NCBI RefSeq assembly: GCF_041080865.1
Contig: NZ_CP160906.1
Span: 1,240,001-1,304,000, forward strand
Source of the DNA: Psychromonas sp. MME1
GTDB lineage: Bacteria; Pseudomonadota; Gammaproteobacteria; Enterobacterales; Psychromonadaceae
DNA: 64,000 bases
Direction: 5' to 3'
Positions 29,511 to 39,988 of this stretch are shown piece after piece. The stretch's first letter is position 1; each line of letters begins with the position of its first letter. The notes beneath the pieces were generated by a model. It searched no databases and had not been told where the DNA came from. It was given only the letters and a program-made list of their open reading frames with translations. A program made the position numbers and the translations under genes.

Positions 29511-30862
29511 CCTAGAGGACCAAGAATATCGGGTGGAGCACCAACACTAATGTGTTCACAATATAGTGAATGATTAGCCCAAATTTCAGAACTACTCACA
29601 CCAACACCGACAGCTAAGTCACGATAGATGCCTAAGGTCATTCCTAAAGACTTAGCGACTTTATCAGCCTCTTCTAATTGTAATTCAGCAACCCACTGTG
29701 TATAGCACCAAAATAATACTTCAGCTTCATTTTCTTTGATCCAGGTTTGCGCTGCTTCATTCTGGAAAGCTTGGAATGCTTCAGGCCACACAGGCCAGCC
29801 CCAAGAATTAGCATCTTTTTCTAAGAAATAGAATTGCAATGCGTCATAACTTGCTTGCTGAATCAGTGATTCACCTTTTTCGTCGACATATTGTGTAAAT
29901 GCATTCAAACGGACAGCACTTTCAGCGCTTTGATCGTTAAGGGTTGCAAAAAGGTCACGCAGAGCAGACAGTTTTAATGCTGTTACTTCTTCGTAATTTA
30001 CCCAATCGGTGTTACGTAATGCGGTAAGTTTTTGTTTAAAATCGTCACTTGATACTTTTGTTTTTAATGCAGAATTACGCGTGAACTCATCAACAGCCGT
30101 TATATCCGTGTATAAGATATTTAACCATTTTCTTGATGATGGACTATATGGGCTGACATTACTTGGTTGTGATGGAGACAATGCATGAATTGGATTTAGA
30201 CCAATAAATTCTCCCCCATTTTCTTTTGTTTTAGCAAGTAATAATTTCAAATCAGAGAAATCACCGATACCCCAGTTTGCTTCACTTTTTAAGCAATATA
30301 GCTGGACACTAGTACCCCATAATTTTTCACCTTGCTCAATCGCTTTTGGTGTATAGCAGCTTTTTGGTGTAACAATGAATGACATCGTCGCCATTGCTTC
30401 ATCAATATTCGCTTCAAACAGCGATAATGAGTGGTAACCAAATGGAAGGTCAACCGCTAAAGTTACTGAGTAACATTGGTACTCTATATCTGATATAATT
30501 TTAGTTGCTACAAGCGGAAAATTAGTCGCACAAATTTGATGAACAGATTCGCTTTTATCTTCAAGTATAAACTTGCAGGTTATTTCTTGAGCCGCTAGGT
30601 CAATCGGCAAACGAACTTCAATGACATATTCACTATTTTTCTGACAAACAATCACGGGCGATAATGGCGATAACCAATGTCTTTTCTCATGTTCGTTGTA
30701 GTGGGACATTAATTGAGCATCATCTGAGGAATCAAATCCCATTTTATCAATAATGCTACGTATATTTTCCTCTGTCACCTGTGCTGGATTTCCCCATGCA
30801 TCAACAAAGTTAGGATTAATACTTTTTAATCCCATAAACATATCTAAAGTAGAAGTGGTCAT
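29435..30862 (-). pseudogene. malQ: 4-alpha-glucanotransferase MalQ, N-terminal part before frameshift
   Basis: N-terminal 475 aa of amylomaltase, which transfers maltodextrin segments between glucans. The substrate-binding stretch ELQLEEADKVAKSLGMTLGIYRDLAVGVG and the GAPPDILGPLGQSWGLPPLHP block match the family. After HP the frame runs into about 15 unrelated residues and stops. The true continuation lies in the neighbouring frame. In gene order malQ-glgB-glgX it would act in glycogen and maltodextrin turnover. As read, the protein lacks the catalytic residues. Confidence 0.87.
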
Positions 30863-31412
30863 AAAACACCTTATTTTAATTTTTTAAAATATTACAAAGC
30901 TTTAATATGGACCATTAAATAAATCACTTAGTTAAACAGTAATTTATAAATAATGAATCTATATATCAGATATTAACATCCTGTAAATTCAACCTATAGA
31001 ACAGAATATATAAATATAATTATCTCTAAAATAGATTTCGAGATAAAACTAATCATTAGCCTTAAACTAAATCAATATATTAATGTTATTGATATAGCAA
31101 TCTATAGTCACGTTCTTTTTTTTATGTATACGTTACCAATCAAATTCATTATTATGTTTTTACTTTATATCAAAGTTAATACAACATAATTTGTGAGCTT
31201 GCGGTTTAAGATAATATAAAAAAGATTGTTTTTTACACTGTAAGAAAATTGGATAAGTACTTTTAGTTTTCCTCAATATATAAAAATTATCACGAGTATA
31301 GTATTGATGTTTTGATTTAACCCGTTAATTCTAACTAAATATGGTTATACTAAAATAAGAGTATGTTTTAGTTTCCAGCTGATTTTATTAAAAAAGATTT
31401 TAGGAGCAATAT
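30863..31412. promoter_or_regulatory. 550-bp divergent intergenic region malQ / yeaD
   Basis: Very AT-rich gap with divergent genes on both sides, so promoters for both must lie here. AGGAG at 31402-31406 is the ribosome-binding site of the right-hand gene. I see no coding sequence, no clear MalT boxes and no strong hairpin. Confidence 0.5.
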
Positions 31413-32324
31413 ATGATTTCTCAGCTCAGTTTAAATAAATCTAAACAACTATCGACTTCTGTAAGTTTGCAGACTGATGAACAAGGTGCTGAATACTTAG
31501 TGGTTGAGCATGCCAAGTTAGAGGCTAGTTTCTCATTATTTGGTGCGCATCTATTGCATTTTAAGTTAATGGGGCAAGAACCCATTATATGGTTAAGTGA
31601 TAACGCCGTTTTTAATACCCAAAATGCCATTCGCGGCGGTGTACCTATATGTTGGCCTTGGTTTGGCCCAGCAAATAAATCATTAGGTGATAACTTACCA
31701 TCCCATGGTTTTGCTCGTAATAGTTTTTGGTCTATTGGAAATGTTACCGAATTACCTCATAACGCAGGTGTCGAGATAACATTTTTATTAAAAGAAAATG
31801 AACAAACATTAAAACTTTGGCCTTTCCATTTTGAACTCTGCTTGACAGCCACGTTAACCGATACCTTAAAACTTGATTTGCAATGTACTAATACTGGCAA
31901 ACACCCCTTTGCAATGACCGCTGCTCTTCATACCTATTTTAATATTAGTAGCCCTAACCAATGCTCTATTGTTGGACTTGGTGAGGCCTACGTGGATAAA
32001 TTGAATAAAAACGACTTACAGGTATTTACTGGCGATTTAAAGATCAGTGGCGCAATAGACCGAATTTATAGTAAAGCAAAGGATGTAATCTTTATTGAAG
32101 ACCACGCATTTAATCGTAGGATTGCGATTACTAATACGGGTAATGATTCTGACGTTGTATGGACACCATGGATCGCTGGCGCTAAATCATTCTCAGATAT
32201 GTCAGATGATGGGTACCTGACAATGGTTTGTGTTGAATCGACTATTACGAATACCAATAGTGTTAAATTAGCACCAAGTGAATCACATCATTTAATTACT
32301 GACATTACCTCTATTCCACAATAA
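31413..32324 (+). CDS. yeaD: D-hexose-6-phosphate mutarotase (YeaD-like)
   Basis: Aldose-1-epimerase superfamily, YeaD subgroup, 303 aa, cytoplasmic. It would interconvert alpha and beta anomers of glucose-6-phosphate and similar sugars. Family motifs present are GAHLLHFKLMGQEPIIWLS, RGGVPICWPWFGP, SHGFARNSFW, the catalytic histidine in TAALHTYFNI and the glutamate in VCVESTI near the end. It is divergent from malQ, a fitting location beside carbohydrate genes. Confidence 0.9.
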   Translation: MISQLSLNKSKQLSTSVSLQTDEQGAEYLVVEHAKLEASFSLFGAHLLHFKLMGQEPIIWLSDNAVFNTQNAIRGGVPICWPWFGPANKSLGDNLPSHGFARNSFWSIGNVTELPHNAGVEITFLLKENEQTLKLWPFHFELCLTATLTDTLKLDLQCTNTGKHPFAMTAALHTYFNISSPNQCSIVGLGEAYVDKLNKNDLQVFTGDLKISGAIDRIYSKAKDVIFIEDHAFNRRIAITNTGNDSDVVWTPWIAGAKSFSDMSDDGYLTMVCVESTITNTNSVKLAPSESHHLITDITSIPQ

Positions 32325-32340
32325 TTAATTGTTCAATATT

Positions 32341-32370
32341 AGGAAGCCTATCACTAATGTTAGGCATCCT
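32341..32370. terminator. Hairpin between convergent yeaD and phoU
   Basis: AGGAAGCCTA (32341-32350) pairs with TAGGCATCCT (32361-32370) with one mismatch. It sits between two convergent genes, 17 bases after yeaD. Neither side has a clean T-tract, so it is a probable but weak bidirectional terminator. Confidence 0.45.
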
Positions 32371-32389
32371 ATTTAAATAGAAAAAAAAT

Positions 32390-33109
32390 TTACAACTCAG
32401 ATAAGGTTTGCTTTATCTGATCCGTACTAGCATGGCGTATATCCTTACCTTTTACTAAAAAGATAACATGCTCGCTAACATTTTTAGAGTGATCGCCAAT
32501 ACGCTCTAATGCTCGGGCACACCATGTAATACGTAATGAGTTTTTCACCTCGCGTGGATCTTCCATCATTTTGGTGATTAACAATCTTGATATATTGTCA
32601 AACTCCTCATCGATATTTTTATCCTGCTCTAAGGCGCGTAATGCAGCATCAACATTTAACGTGGCGTAAGCTAAAAGTGATAAACGTAGATTAGTAATAA
32701 CATGTTCACCAAGATGCTTTAATTCGTTAAATTGACGAATATTTTTGTCTGAGTTAATTATTTTTAGTGCATTTTTGCCTAATTTTATTGCCTCATCGCC
32801 AATTCTTTCGATATCGGTGATGGTTTTGATCACACATAAAATCAGGCGTAAATCACTCGCTGTTGGCTGCCGCGTTGCTAATATATGGGTACAGGCAACA
32901 TCAATTTTAATTTCTAATTGATTTACTTTTTTATCATTTGCGATAACTTGCTCAGCAAGTTCGGCATTGAGGTTTAAGAGGCATTCTAAACCATCTTCTA
33001 CCTGCTTAAAAACCAATTCACCCATTTCAGTTAGCATAGAGCGTATCTGTTCAAGTTCTTGGTTATAGCGCTTTGATATATGGCTTGTGATATTTAAATC
33101 TGTTTTCAT
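32390..33109 (-). CDS. phoU: Phosphate signalling regulator PhoU
   Basis: All-helical PhoU of 239 aa made of two similar three-helix bundles. The metal-binding motifs appear as ITDIERIGDEAIKLGK and ARALERIGDHSKNVSEH. PhoU links the Pst transporter with PhoR and keeps the regulon off when phosphate is plentiful. It is last in pstS-pstC-pstA-pstB-phoU, 25 bases after pstB. Confidence 0.95.
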   Translation of the reverse strand: MKTDLNITSHISKRYNQELEQIRSMLTEMGELVFKQVEDGLECLLNLNAELAEQVIANDKKVNQLEIKIDVACTHILATRQPTASDLRLILCVIKTITDIERIGDEAIKLGKNALKIINSDKNIRQFNELKHLGEHVITNLRLSLLAYATLNVDAALRALEQDKNIDEEFDNISRLLITKMMEDPREVKNSLRITWCARALERIGDHSKNVSEHVIFLVKGKDIRHASTDQIKQTLSEL

Positions 33110-33134
33110 TTTTTACTCCTGTTAGTCAGCCTAA

Positions 33135-33962
33135 TTAACCAAAACGGCCAGTGATATAATTCTCTGTTAGTTTGTGTACGGGGTTAGTAAAGATTTGATC
33201 CGTAGAGCCAACTTCAATTAAATGTCCCATGTGAAAATAGGCGGTCGTTTGCGAAATACGAGCGGCTTGTTGCATTGAATGGGTAACAATTGCAATGGTA
33301 TAACGCTCCTTTAATTCATCAATCAACTCTTCGATAATCGCAGTTGCAATCGGATCTAATGCCGAAGCAGGTTCATCCATAAGAATAACTTCAGGGCTAA
33401 CTGCTATCGTTCTTGCGATACATAAACGTTGTTGCTGCCCGCCCGAAAGCCCCGTTCCCGATGAGTTTAAACGATCTTTGACTTCGTTAAATAAGCCTGC
33501 TTTTTGCAAACTTGTAATTACAATTTCATCAAGGTCGGCTTTATTCGCAGCTAAGCCATGGATTCGGGGGCCATAGGCGACATTGTCATAAATAGATTTT
33601 GGAAAGGGGTTAGGTTTTTGAAATACCATACCCACACGTGCGCGTAATAACACAGGATCCATATCCTTATGGTAGATATCATCGCCATCTAATAATAAAC
33701 TTCCTGTCACTTTACAGATATCGATGGTGTCATTCATCCGGTTTAAACAACGTAAAAAGGTAGATTTTCCGCAGCCCGATGGGCCAATCAAAGCCGTTAC
33801 CTGATTACGTGCTAAATCTAAATTTACATTGCGAATCGCTTGTTTATCACTGTAATAAACATCAACATTGCGCATCGACATCTTTGCATCATCAGCAAAT
33901 ACGTTGCCAACTGTTTGCGTTATCTCTATACCATTGATCGTTGTTTTATTTGCTGTTGTCAT
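33135..33962 (-). CDS. pstB: Phosphate ABC transporter ATP-binding protein PstB
   Basis: PstB ATPase, 275 aa. Walker [11 protein letters not shown]-loop VFQKPNPFP, signature LSGGQQQR, Walker [14 protein letters not shown] and the H-loop [10 protein letters not shown] are all intact. The ending [13 protein letters not shown] is diagnostic for PstB. It powers phosphate import with PstA, PstC and PstS. A 38-base gap separates it from pstA. Confidence 0.97.
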   Translation of the reverse strand: MTTANKTTINGIEITQTVGNVFADDAKMSMRNVDVYYSDKQAIRNVNLDLARNQVTALIGPSGCGKSTFLRCLNRMNDTIDICKVTGSLLLDGDDIYHKDMDPVLLRARVGMVFQKPNPFPKSIYDNVAYGPRIHGLAANKADLDEIVITSLQKAGLFNEVKDRLNSSGTGLSGGQQQRLCIARTIAVSPEVILMDEPASALDPIATAIIEELIDELKERYTIAIVTHSMQQAARISQTTAYFHMGHLIEVGSTDQIFTNPVHKLTENYITGRFG

Positions 33963-34000
33963 TTTGTTCTCACTTACTATAAATAGGGTCTTGCTTAAAA

Positions 34001-35341
34001 TTATTTGCCAATTTTTTCAAATTTCTTACGCAGTAGCGAGGCACTTAAATTCATTACCAATAAGAAAGCTAACAGTACTAAAATTGCGGCTGATGTTTTT
34101 GCTAAAAAAGCATGTTCAGGACTATCGGCCCAGAGGTATATTTGTACCGGCATAACCGTCGCTGCATCAGTGAAGCTCCCGGGCACATCAACAATAAAAG
34201 CAACCATACCAATCATCAGCAAAGGCGCCGTTTCACCAAGAGCTTGGGCTAAGCCGATGATGGTGCCGGTCAAAATACCGGGCATAGCGATTGGTAAAAC
34301 ATGCCCTAGCGTCACTTGCATTTGTGAAGCGCCTATGCCAATTGCTGCTTCACGTATTGAGTTTGGCACGGCTTTAATTGAAGCTCGACTGGCAATTATG
34401 ATTGTCGGTAATGTCATTAAACTAAGGACGATACCGCCAATTAAGGGCGCCGATCTCGGTAATCCAAAGATATTAATCAACACAGCCAACCCCAGTAAAC
34501 CAAAGACTATCGATGGTACTGCCGCAAGATTGTTGATATTAACCTCAATAAGATCCGTCCAACGATTTTTAGGTGCAAACTCTTCCAGATACAGAGCGGC
34601 GGCAACACCAATGGGAAAGGAAATAACTAACGTCACTAACATGGTTAAAAATGTACCGCTTAACGCGCCTCTTATACCAGCAAGCTCAGGTTCACGAGAA
34701 TCACCATTAGTAAAAAATAACGTATTAAAGCGTGTTTCAATATCGCCTTTTTTATGAAGTGTATCTAGCCACATCGCTTGCTGTTCAGAGACCCGTCCAG
34801 CGCCTTCATTATCAATGTAATCACTTTTTAAGTAGGTATCGATGTCATCGTCGGCAAGAAACCATATTGGTAGAGTTTTGCCCACCAGAGAGGGATCTGC
34901 CAATACTTTATCTCGTAAATCAAACTCAGCGTTTGAACTCAATAATTGCGCCAATTGTCGTCTATCTCTGCGCGAGCTAACTTCAGGAAATTGCTTATAC
35001 AATGCCTTTCGCACCACGCTGATATAATTCGCTTTTGCTAAGTCATCGCTGCTGATAGGCTCATTAGCACTATTGCTAAGCTCCAGTAATTCAGGGCTCA
35101 ACTCTACCTCTATTTTGATCCAATTTTGATAAAATGCTGGATAGGCTTTTGCGGTGATATCGACGAATAAAATAACCACCATTAAAAATCCAAATGCGAT
35201 TGCACAACGCCCCATCCAACGAAAACGAATTTCTTTCGCATTACGTTTACGAAGACTATTTCTAATTCGATCCGTATTACTTAGTTGCGTATTCTCTGAC
35301 ATAGAATTTATCTCTTGTTGTTTATTGATGTGCTTAGTCAT
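34001..35341 (-). CDS. pstA: Phosphate ABC transporter permease PstA
   Basis: Inner-membrane permease, 446 aa, longer than E. coli PstA (296) because of an extended N-terminus and a periplasmic insert of about 150 residues between the first helix (about 48-68) and the rest. The core has the family segments [20 protein letters not shown], the EAA loop ([20 protein letters not shown]) and five more helices. The start at 35341 overlaps the pstC end by 8 bases. A second ATG at 35302 with an AAGAGA ribosome site is an equally plausible start. Confidence 0.92.
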   Translation of the reverse strand: MTKHINKQQEINSMSENTQLSNTDRIRNSLRKRNAKEIRFRWMGRCAIAFGFLMVVILFVDITAKAYPAFYQNWIKIEVELSPELLELSNSANEPISSDDLAKANYISVVRKALYKQFPEVSSRRDRRQLAQLLSSNAEFDLRDKVLADPSLVGKTLPIWFLADDDIDTYLKSDYIDNEGAGRVSEQQAMWLDTLHKKGDIETRFNTLFFTNGDSREPELAGIRGALSGTFLTMLVTLVISFPIGVAAALYLEEFAPKNRWTDLIEVNINNLAAVPSIVFGLLGLAVLINIFGLPRSAPLIGGIVLSLMTLPTIIIASRASIKAVPNSIREAAIGIGASQMQVTLGHVLPIAMPGILTGTIIGLAQALGETAPLLMIGMVAFIVDVPGSFTDAATVMPVQIYLWADSPEHAFLAKTSAAILVLLAFLLVMNLSASLLRKKFEKIGK

Positions 35342-36722
35342 ATTGTTCTCTATATTTTCTGACCACTTTCAAAGCAATAATATTAAGTAATAAAGTAGTG
35401 ACAAACAGCATCAAACCTAATGCAAATGCAGCGAGTGTTTTCGGGCTATCAAACTCTTGATCCCCTGTTAATAGCGTAACAATTTGTACCGTGACTGTGG
35501 TGACTGAAGCCAGTGGATTGGCCGTTAAATTTGCAGCCATCCCAGCTGCCATTACCACGATCATGGTTTCACCAATGGCACGAGAAATCGCTAATAACAT
35601 CGCCCCAATAATGCCTGGCAAAGCGGCAGGTAATAACACTTTTTTAATGGTTTCAGATTTAGTCGCGCCCATTCCTAACGACCCCTCTTTAAGTGAAGTA
35701 GGAACGGCATTAATTGCATCATCGGAAAGTGAAGAGACAAAAGGTATAATCATCACCCCCATTACCACGCCTGCTGCCAAAGCACTTTCTGAGGCGACAT
35801 TTAAACCGATAGATTCACCCATCCCACGAATAAAGGGGGCAACCGTTAATGCGGCGAAAAAACCATAAACCACGGTAGGAATCCCCGCTAACACCTCTAA
35901 CATCGGCTTAGCAATGGTACGCAGTCTTTTACTCGCGTATTGTGAAAGATAGATAGCGGTTAATAGACCAATTGGCGCAGCAATGGTCATTGCAATCACG
36001 GTAATTAACATCGTGCCTGCAAATAACGGCACTGCTCCAAAGGCTCCCGAGGACCCGACTTGATCACTTCGCATTGCCATTTGTGGGCTCCACGTTGTAC
36101 CAAATAAAAAGTCGAGACTAGAAACTGATTTAAAGAATTGCATGGACTCAAATAAGACCGACATAACGATGCCAAGTGTCGTAAAAATAGCGACGATAGA
36201 GCAACATAAAAATAACAGCTTAATAATGCGTTCTGAAAAGGCACGTGCAGTGAAGGTTTTACTGAAACGAGACATGACCAACATCGTACTTGCCACTGCT
36301 GTGACTAATATTAAGGCATACTTTAAGATATTGGCTTTGTCGTGTAGTTGCTGAAGGTAGATAGCAGTTTCTTGCTTTGCCGATAGGCTATCTAAATTAA
36401 CAATCTGGGATGATGCCATAATACGAATATCATTAAGGTACAGACCTAACTCATCCGGTTTTAATGCTTGCACTGACTTGGGTAATGATTCAACCAATAA
36501 GCTCTGAATAACATTAGGCTCAATAATTCCCCATAAAAATAGTAAAAACAGTGCTGGTAGCCCACAACAAAATGCAGTTAACAAACCAAATTGCTGTGGA
36601 AGAGAATGCATATTCTTTATCTGACTTACACCACCAGCTACCTTAATGGAACGTTGCATGCCATACCAATAACTCCCGAGTGCGAGTATTGCTATTATAA
36701 AAATTAATGTTGTTGAGGTCAT
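35334..36722 (-). CDS. pstC: Phosphate ABC transporter permease PstC
   Basis: Inner-membrane permease, 462 aa, the long form with an extra N-terminal region. Helices lie near residues 4-20, 50-70, 134-152 and 165-190. These are followed by the transport core, with the EAA loop PTSLKEGSLGMGATKSETIKKV near residues 340-360 and SRAIGETMIVVMAAG after it. It is second in the pst operon, 74 bases after pstS. That gap holds a terminator-like hairpin. Confidence 0.93.
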   Translation of the reverse strand: MTSTTLIFIIAILALGSYWYGMQRSIKVAGGVSQIKNMHSLPQQFGLLTAFCCGLPALFLLFLWGIIEPNVIQSLLVESLPKSVQALKPDELGLYLNDIRIMASSQIVNLDSLSAKQETAIYLQQLHDKANILKYALILVTAVASTMLVMSRFSKTFTARAFSERIIKLLFLCCSIVAIFTTLGIVMSVLFESMQFFKSVSSLDFLFGTTWSPQMAMRSDQVGSSGAFGAVPLFAGTMLITVIAMTIAAPIGLLTAIYLSQYASKRLRTIAKPMLEVLAGIPTVVYGFFAALTVAPFIRGMGESIGLNVASESALAAGVVMGVMIIPFVSSLSDDAINAVPTSLKEGSLGMGATKSETIKKVLLPAALPGIIGAMLLAISRAIGETMIVVMAAGMAANLTANPLASVTTVTVQIVTLLTGDQEFDSPKTLAAFALGLMLFVTTLLLNIIALKVVRKYREQYD

Positions 36723-36743
36723 AAAAGGCCCTATTAAATTAAA

Positions 36744-36773
36744 ACGATAAAAGGTAGCCCAAAATGGGCTACC
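36744..36773 (-). terminator. Intercistronic terminator/attenuator between pstS and pstC
   Basis: GGTAGCCCA (36753-36761) pairs with TGGGCTACC (36765-36773) across AAA. On the minus strand it is followed by TTTTATCGTTTT. It lies 24 bases after the pstS stop, within the operon. It probably raises pstS expression relative to the membrane genes. Confidence 0.8.
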
Positions 36774-36796
36774 TCATTTTTACTAATATTTATCTC

Positions 36797-37846
36797 TTAT
36801 AGCATTAGTTTTTTCAGTGATTGTACATCGCTACGTAAAGCGTTTAGTTTATCTGTAGACAAAGGAATTAATCCTTTATCCGTTAAATATCCTTCCGAAC
36901 CCATCGATGCTTTACTTGTAAATTCATCCAAGTACTCTTTGATACCAGGGATTTTACCGATATGTGAATTTTTAACATAGAAGTAGAGTGGGCGTGATAC
37001 TGAATAGCTTCCATCAGCAATATGTTCAAATGTCGGCACATTACCTTCAATATATGAACCTTGAATTTTATCTGCATTTTGGTCAAGGAAACTAAACCCA
37101 AAGATACCTAACGCTTTTGGATTAGCTACCAACTTTTGAATTATGAGGTTATCATTCTCACCCGCTTCAATGTAGGCATGGTCTTCACGTACTGAATGAC
37201 AAATCTGTTTAAAACGAGACTTATCCGATTTCTTAAGTGCTTTAATCCATGAGTATTGTTTACACCCTTCTTCCATCACCAACTCAACAAACGCATCTCG
37301 GGTGCCCGATGTTGGCGGTGGTCCTAACACTTCGATTTTAAAGTCTGGTAATGAGGCATTAACATCCTTCCAAGTTTTATAGGGATTAGGAATAAGTTTT
37401 TCACTGCCATCTGTCGCAGGGACTTCACTTGCTAGCGCTAGGAATAACTCTTGGCGAGTTAATTTCATCTGCTCTGCAGATTTACTATTAGCAACAACGA
37501 TACCATCAAAACCAATCAACACTTCGGTGATATCACTAACACCATTTTTAACACACATGTCAAATTCGCTTTTTTTCATTCGACGTGACGCATTTGCCAT
37601 ATCAGGTGTATCAATACCATTGCCAGCACAAAATAATTTCATGCCGCCGCCAGTACCTGTAGATTCAATTTTTGGGGTTTTTAAGCCAGTTTTTTTACCA
37701 AAACGTTCAGCAACAACCGTTGAAAATGGATATACAGTTGATGATCCAACAACACTAATTACATCACGGGTTGATGCGTATGCTACTGATGATAAAGATG
37801 AAACAGTAAAAGTTAATGCTAATGTATTGAGTAATAATTTATTCAT
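36797..37846 (-). CDS. pstS: Phosphate-binding periplasmic protein PstS
   Basis: Periplasmic phosphate receptor, 349 aa. The signal peptide ends SSVAYA. Phosphate-binding segments are VGSSTVYPFS, ESTGTGGGMKLFC and PPTSGTRDAFVEL. It delivers phosphate to PstCAB. It is first in the operon. A candidate Pho box lies 48-65 bases upstream of the start. The ATG is preceded by AAGGAGTGTCAGGAAA. Confidence 0.95.
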   Translation of the reverse strand: MNKLLLNTLALTFTVSSLSSVAYASTRDVISVVGSSTVYPFSTVVAERFGKKTGLKTPKIESTGTGGGMKLFCAGNGIDTPDMANASRRMKKSEFDMCVKNGVSDITEVLIGFDGIVVANSKSAEQMKLTRQELFLALASEVPATDGSEKLIPNPYKTWKDVNASLPDFKIEVLGPPPTSGTRDAFVELVMEEGCKQYSWIKALKKSDKSRFKQICHSVREDHAYIEAGENDNLIIQKLVANPKALGIFGFSFLDQNADKIQGSYIEGNVPTFEHIADGSYSVSRPLYFYVKNSHIGKIPGIKEYLDEFTSKASMGSEGYLTDKGLIPLSTDKLNALRSDVQSLKKLML

Positions 37847-37893
37847 TTTCCTGACACTCCTTAGTTGGGTTGCAAGGATTATCAGGCAGTAAT

Positions 37894-37911
37894 GTTAAGA
37901 TTAGATTAAGA
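37894..37911 (-). promoter_or_regulatory. Candidate Pho box upstream of pstS
   Basis: On the minus strand TCTTAAT-CTAA-TCTTAAC gives two 7-base repeats separated by 4 bases, the PhoB spacing. The same pattern, TCTTAAT-ATTT-TCTTTAT, lies upstream of phoB. The sequences differ from the E. coli consensus CTGTCAT, so this is a candidate only. Confidence 0.5.
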
Positions 37912-37995
37912 TAAAATTAAAATTACTTATATTCAGCAGGTTAATAAAGAAATTATAACTGTAAAGAAAGTATCATTAAGGTGAGAAGTGCAATT

Positions 37996-38100
37996 ATACC
38001 AATTCCTGTAAGTATGCGATCTAAATTTTGCGCAGGAAAAACAGCTTAATTCAAAGCGTAATTTGACGTAAATAGATCAGCTATTTATCGGAATTGGTAT
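37996..38100. mobile_element. Putative 105-bp MITE between pstS and phoR
   Basis: An 11-bp terminal inverted repeat, ATACCAATTCC (37996-38006) and GGAATTGGTAT (38090-38100), bounds a non-coding 105-bp stretch. No ORF lies inside. The size and ends are those of a miniature inverted-repeat element. The target duplication is unclear; TA/AT-rich bases flank both ends. Confidence 0.55.
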
Positions 38101-38184
38101 TATTAGTCGTTTCTACTTATAGCCGAGTTAACGACTAACAAAGTAGATTAAGGTCAAATGGCTATATCAGCTTCATTAACAGGA

Positions 38185-39984
38185 TTAGCGCAGAGGGAAT
38201 GTGACGGTAAATGTTGACCCATGTACTGGTTGACTATCCACATTAATGGTTCCGTGATGTTTCTCGACAATATTTTTAACTATCGACAAGCCAAGACCAG
38301 TACCGCCTAAATCCCGTGAACGCGCCTTATCAATACGATAAAAGCGTTCAAAAATGCGCAATTGATCTGCTTTACTAATACCGATACCCGTATCTCTGAC
38401 AATTAACTGTGCTTCTCCGTTACACGCTTTTAACTTGACTTGTACCAGACCACCTTCAGGTGTGTATTTAATTGCATTATCAATTAAATTATCAATAAGC
38501 TGTTGTATCTCTTGCTGATCCCCATTGATACTCACACTTTTATCGCCTAACTGATGTGAAAGTAATATATTTTTATCTTGGCTGATAACCATTGCATTTT
38601 TTATCGCTTGTTTAACACTTATCCGTAAATCAATCACTTCAAATGGTGATCCATATTGATAGTCATCTAAACGCGATAAACTCATTAAATCTGTCACCAA
38701 AGCAGTTAAGCGAATCGTTTGCGCTTTAATTTTATCCATAAATCGAATACGTGTATTTTCAGGCATCTCTTGATCATCAATAATAGTTTCAATCAAACCT
38801 CGAATGGCCGTGATCGGTGTTTTTAACTCATGGGATGCATTGGCAACGAAATCTCGGCGTACTCGTTCTAAATAAGCAAGTTCAGAAATATCATGGAACA
38901 CCACAACAGCCCCTGCCGATTCCCCTAAATCATCATTTAATGCAGCAACATAAACATCAACGACAGCGGCATTAACACTTTTATTCTCATTTTTAATTTG
39001 AATTTTAACCACATCTTGTAATGAGATTGCTGACTTAACTGCATTTATTATATCGGGAACATTAATCTGCTGAGCTAGTGGCTGCTTTATGGATGTTGTC
39101 ATAGATAGTTTAAACATATTTGCAGCTGCTTGATTGATGTGGATGATATTCATGTGTTCATTGACATAAATAACCCCTTCCACCAGCCCTGCGAAAATCA
39201 TCGCAAGGCGATTTCTTTCCGTAACAATCTGCTTGATGCGTAACTCGGAACTGCGCGCCATACGATTAAAAGCGCGTGCTAAAGTGCCTATTTCATCCTT
39301 TTGATTAGTCACGATGCGCTTACTGTAATCACCTTTTGAAATAGCTTGTGCCACCGCGGTAATTTTCACTAATGGGCCAGAAAATCGCTTAACGAAATAG
39401 TAACCTAATATCAAAGCGACAATTGCAGAAAATAAAGCACTTAACGCCACCGCAATACGAAGTTGTGACAATTTGGTATCAATAATCGTTAACGGTAAAG
39501 AGACGCGAACATAGCCATTTATCTTATCTTTATCTATCACAGGTAACGCCAGATAAAACATATTTTGACGCAATGTTTTACTAAAACGTGTTTTTGCTTC
39601 AATGTGATTTTTCCGAGCCGCGATAATTTCACTTCGGTTGAGATGGTTGTCCATAGTATCGGGGGACTGTTGTGAATCAGCAATCACCCTTCCCTGCGCA
39701 TTAATCAGTGTCAGTCTACTTTGTGTTTTTTCTCCCAAGTCGAGGTACATTCGATTAATACTAGTTTCGCTCACTACATTAGTTGGCAGTAAAAATGATT
39801 TTGACAACTCCGTTAAAAATTGCGCACGAATGTATAGCGAATGCTGAATCTCTTGCAAGGTACTTTCAGTTGTTTGACGACTAATTAGCAGACTCACAAT
39901 TAACGTTAATGTCAGAATAATCACCACATAACCGGCAAATAAACGGCGTAACAGACTTGGCTTAAACAGTGCAGTTTTGAACAT
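38185..39984 (-). CDS. phoR: Phosphate regulon sensor kinase PhoR
   Basis: Membrane histidine kinase, 599 aa, longer than E. coli PhoR (431). It has a first helix (about residues 15-37), an extracytoplasmic domain of about 130 residues, a second helix (about 172-195) and HAMP (about 196-250). A PAS domain (about 255-370) is followed by HisKA with the phospho-acceptor in DFVANASHELKTPITAI, and HATPase with N-box DNAIKYTPEGG and G-boxes DTGIGI and GGTGLGLSIV. This periplasm-sensing layout resembles Gram-positive PhoR. The assignment rests on adjacency to phoB (4-base gap) and the pst operon. Confidence 0.9.
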   Translation of the reverse strand: MFKTALFKPSLLRRLFAGYVVIILTLTLIVSLLISRQTTESTLQEIQHSLYIRAQFLTELSKSFLLPTNVVSETSINRMYLDLGEKTQSRLTLINAQGRVIADSQQSPDTMDNHLNRSEIIAARKNHIEAKTRFSKTLRQNMFYLALPVIDKDKINGYVRVSLPLTIIDTKLSQLRIAVALSALFSAIVALILGYYFVKRFSGPLVKITAVAQAISKGDYSKRIVTNQKDEIGTLARAFNRMARSSELRIKQIVTERNRLAMIFAGLVEGVIYVNEHMNIIHINQAAANMFKLSMTTSIKQPLAQQINVPDIINAVKSAISLQDVVKIQIKNENKSVNAAVVDVYVAALNDDLGESAGAVVVFHDISELAYLERVRRDFVANASHELKTPITAIRGLIETIIDDQEMPENTRIRFMDKIKAQTIRLTALVTDLMSLSRLDDYQYGSPFEVIDLRISVKQAIKNAMVISQDKNILLSHQLGDKSVSINGDQQEIQQLIDNLIDNAIKYTPEGGLVQVKLKACNGEAQLIVRDTGIGISKADQLRIFERFYRIDKARSRDLGGTGLGLSIVKNIVEKHHGTINVDSQPVHGSTFTVTFPLR

Positions 39985-39988
39985 TTAT

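Noticed and set aside
30863-31412. MalT boxes or a maltose operator upstream of malQ
   Set aside because: No repeated GGGGAT/GGAGGA-type hexamers are present; the region is AT-rich without a recognisable operator.
34005-34757. 250-codon open frame on the + strand inside pstA
   Set aside because: It lies wholly antisense to a well-supported permease gene, has low-complexity composition and no ribosome site. It is a shadow frame.
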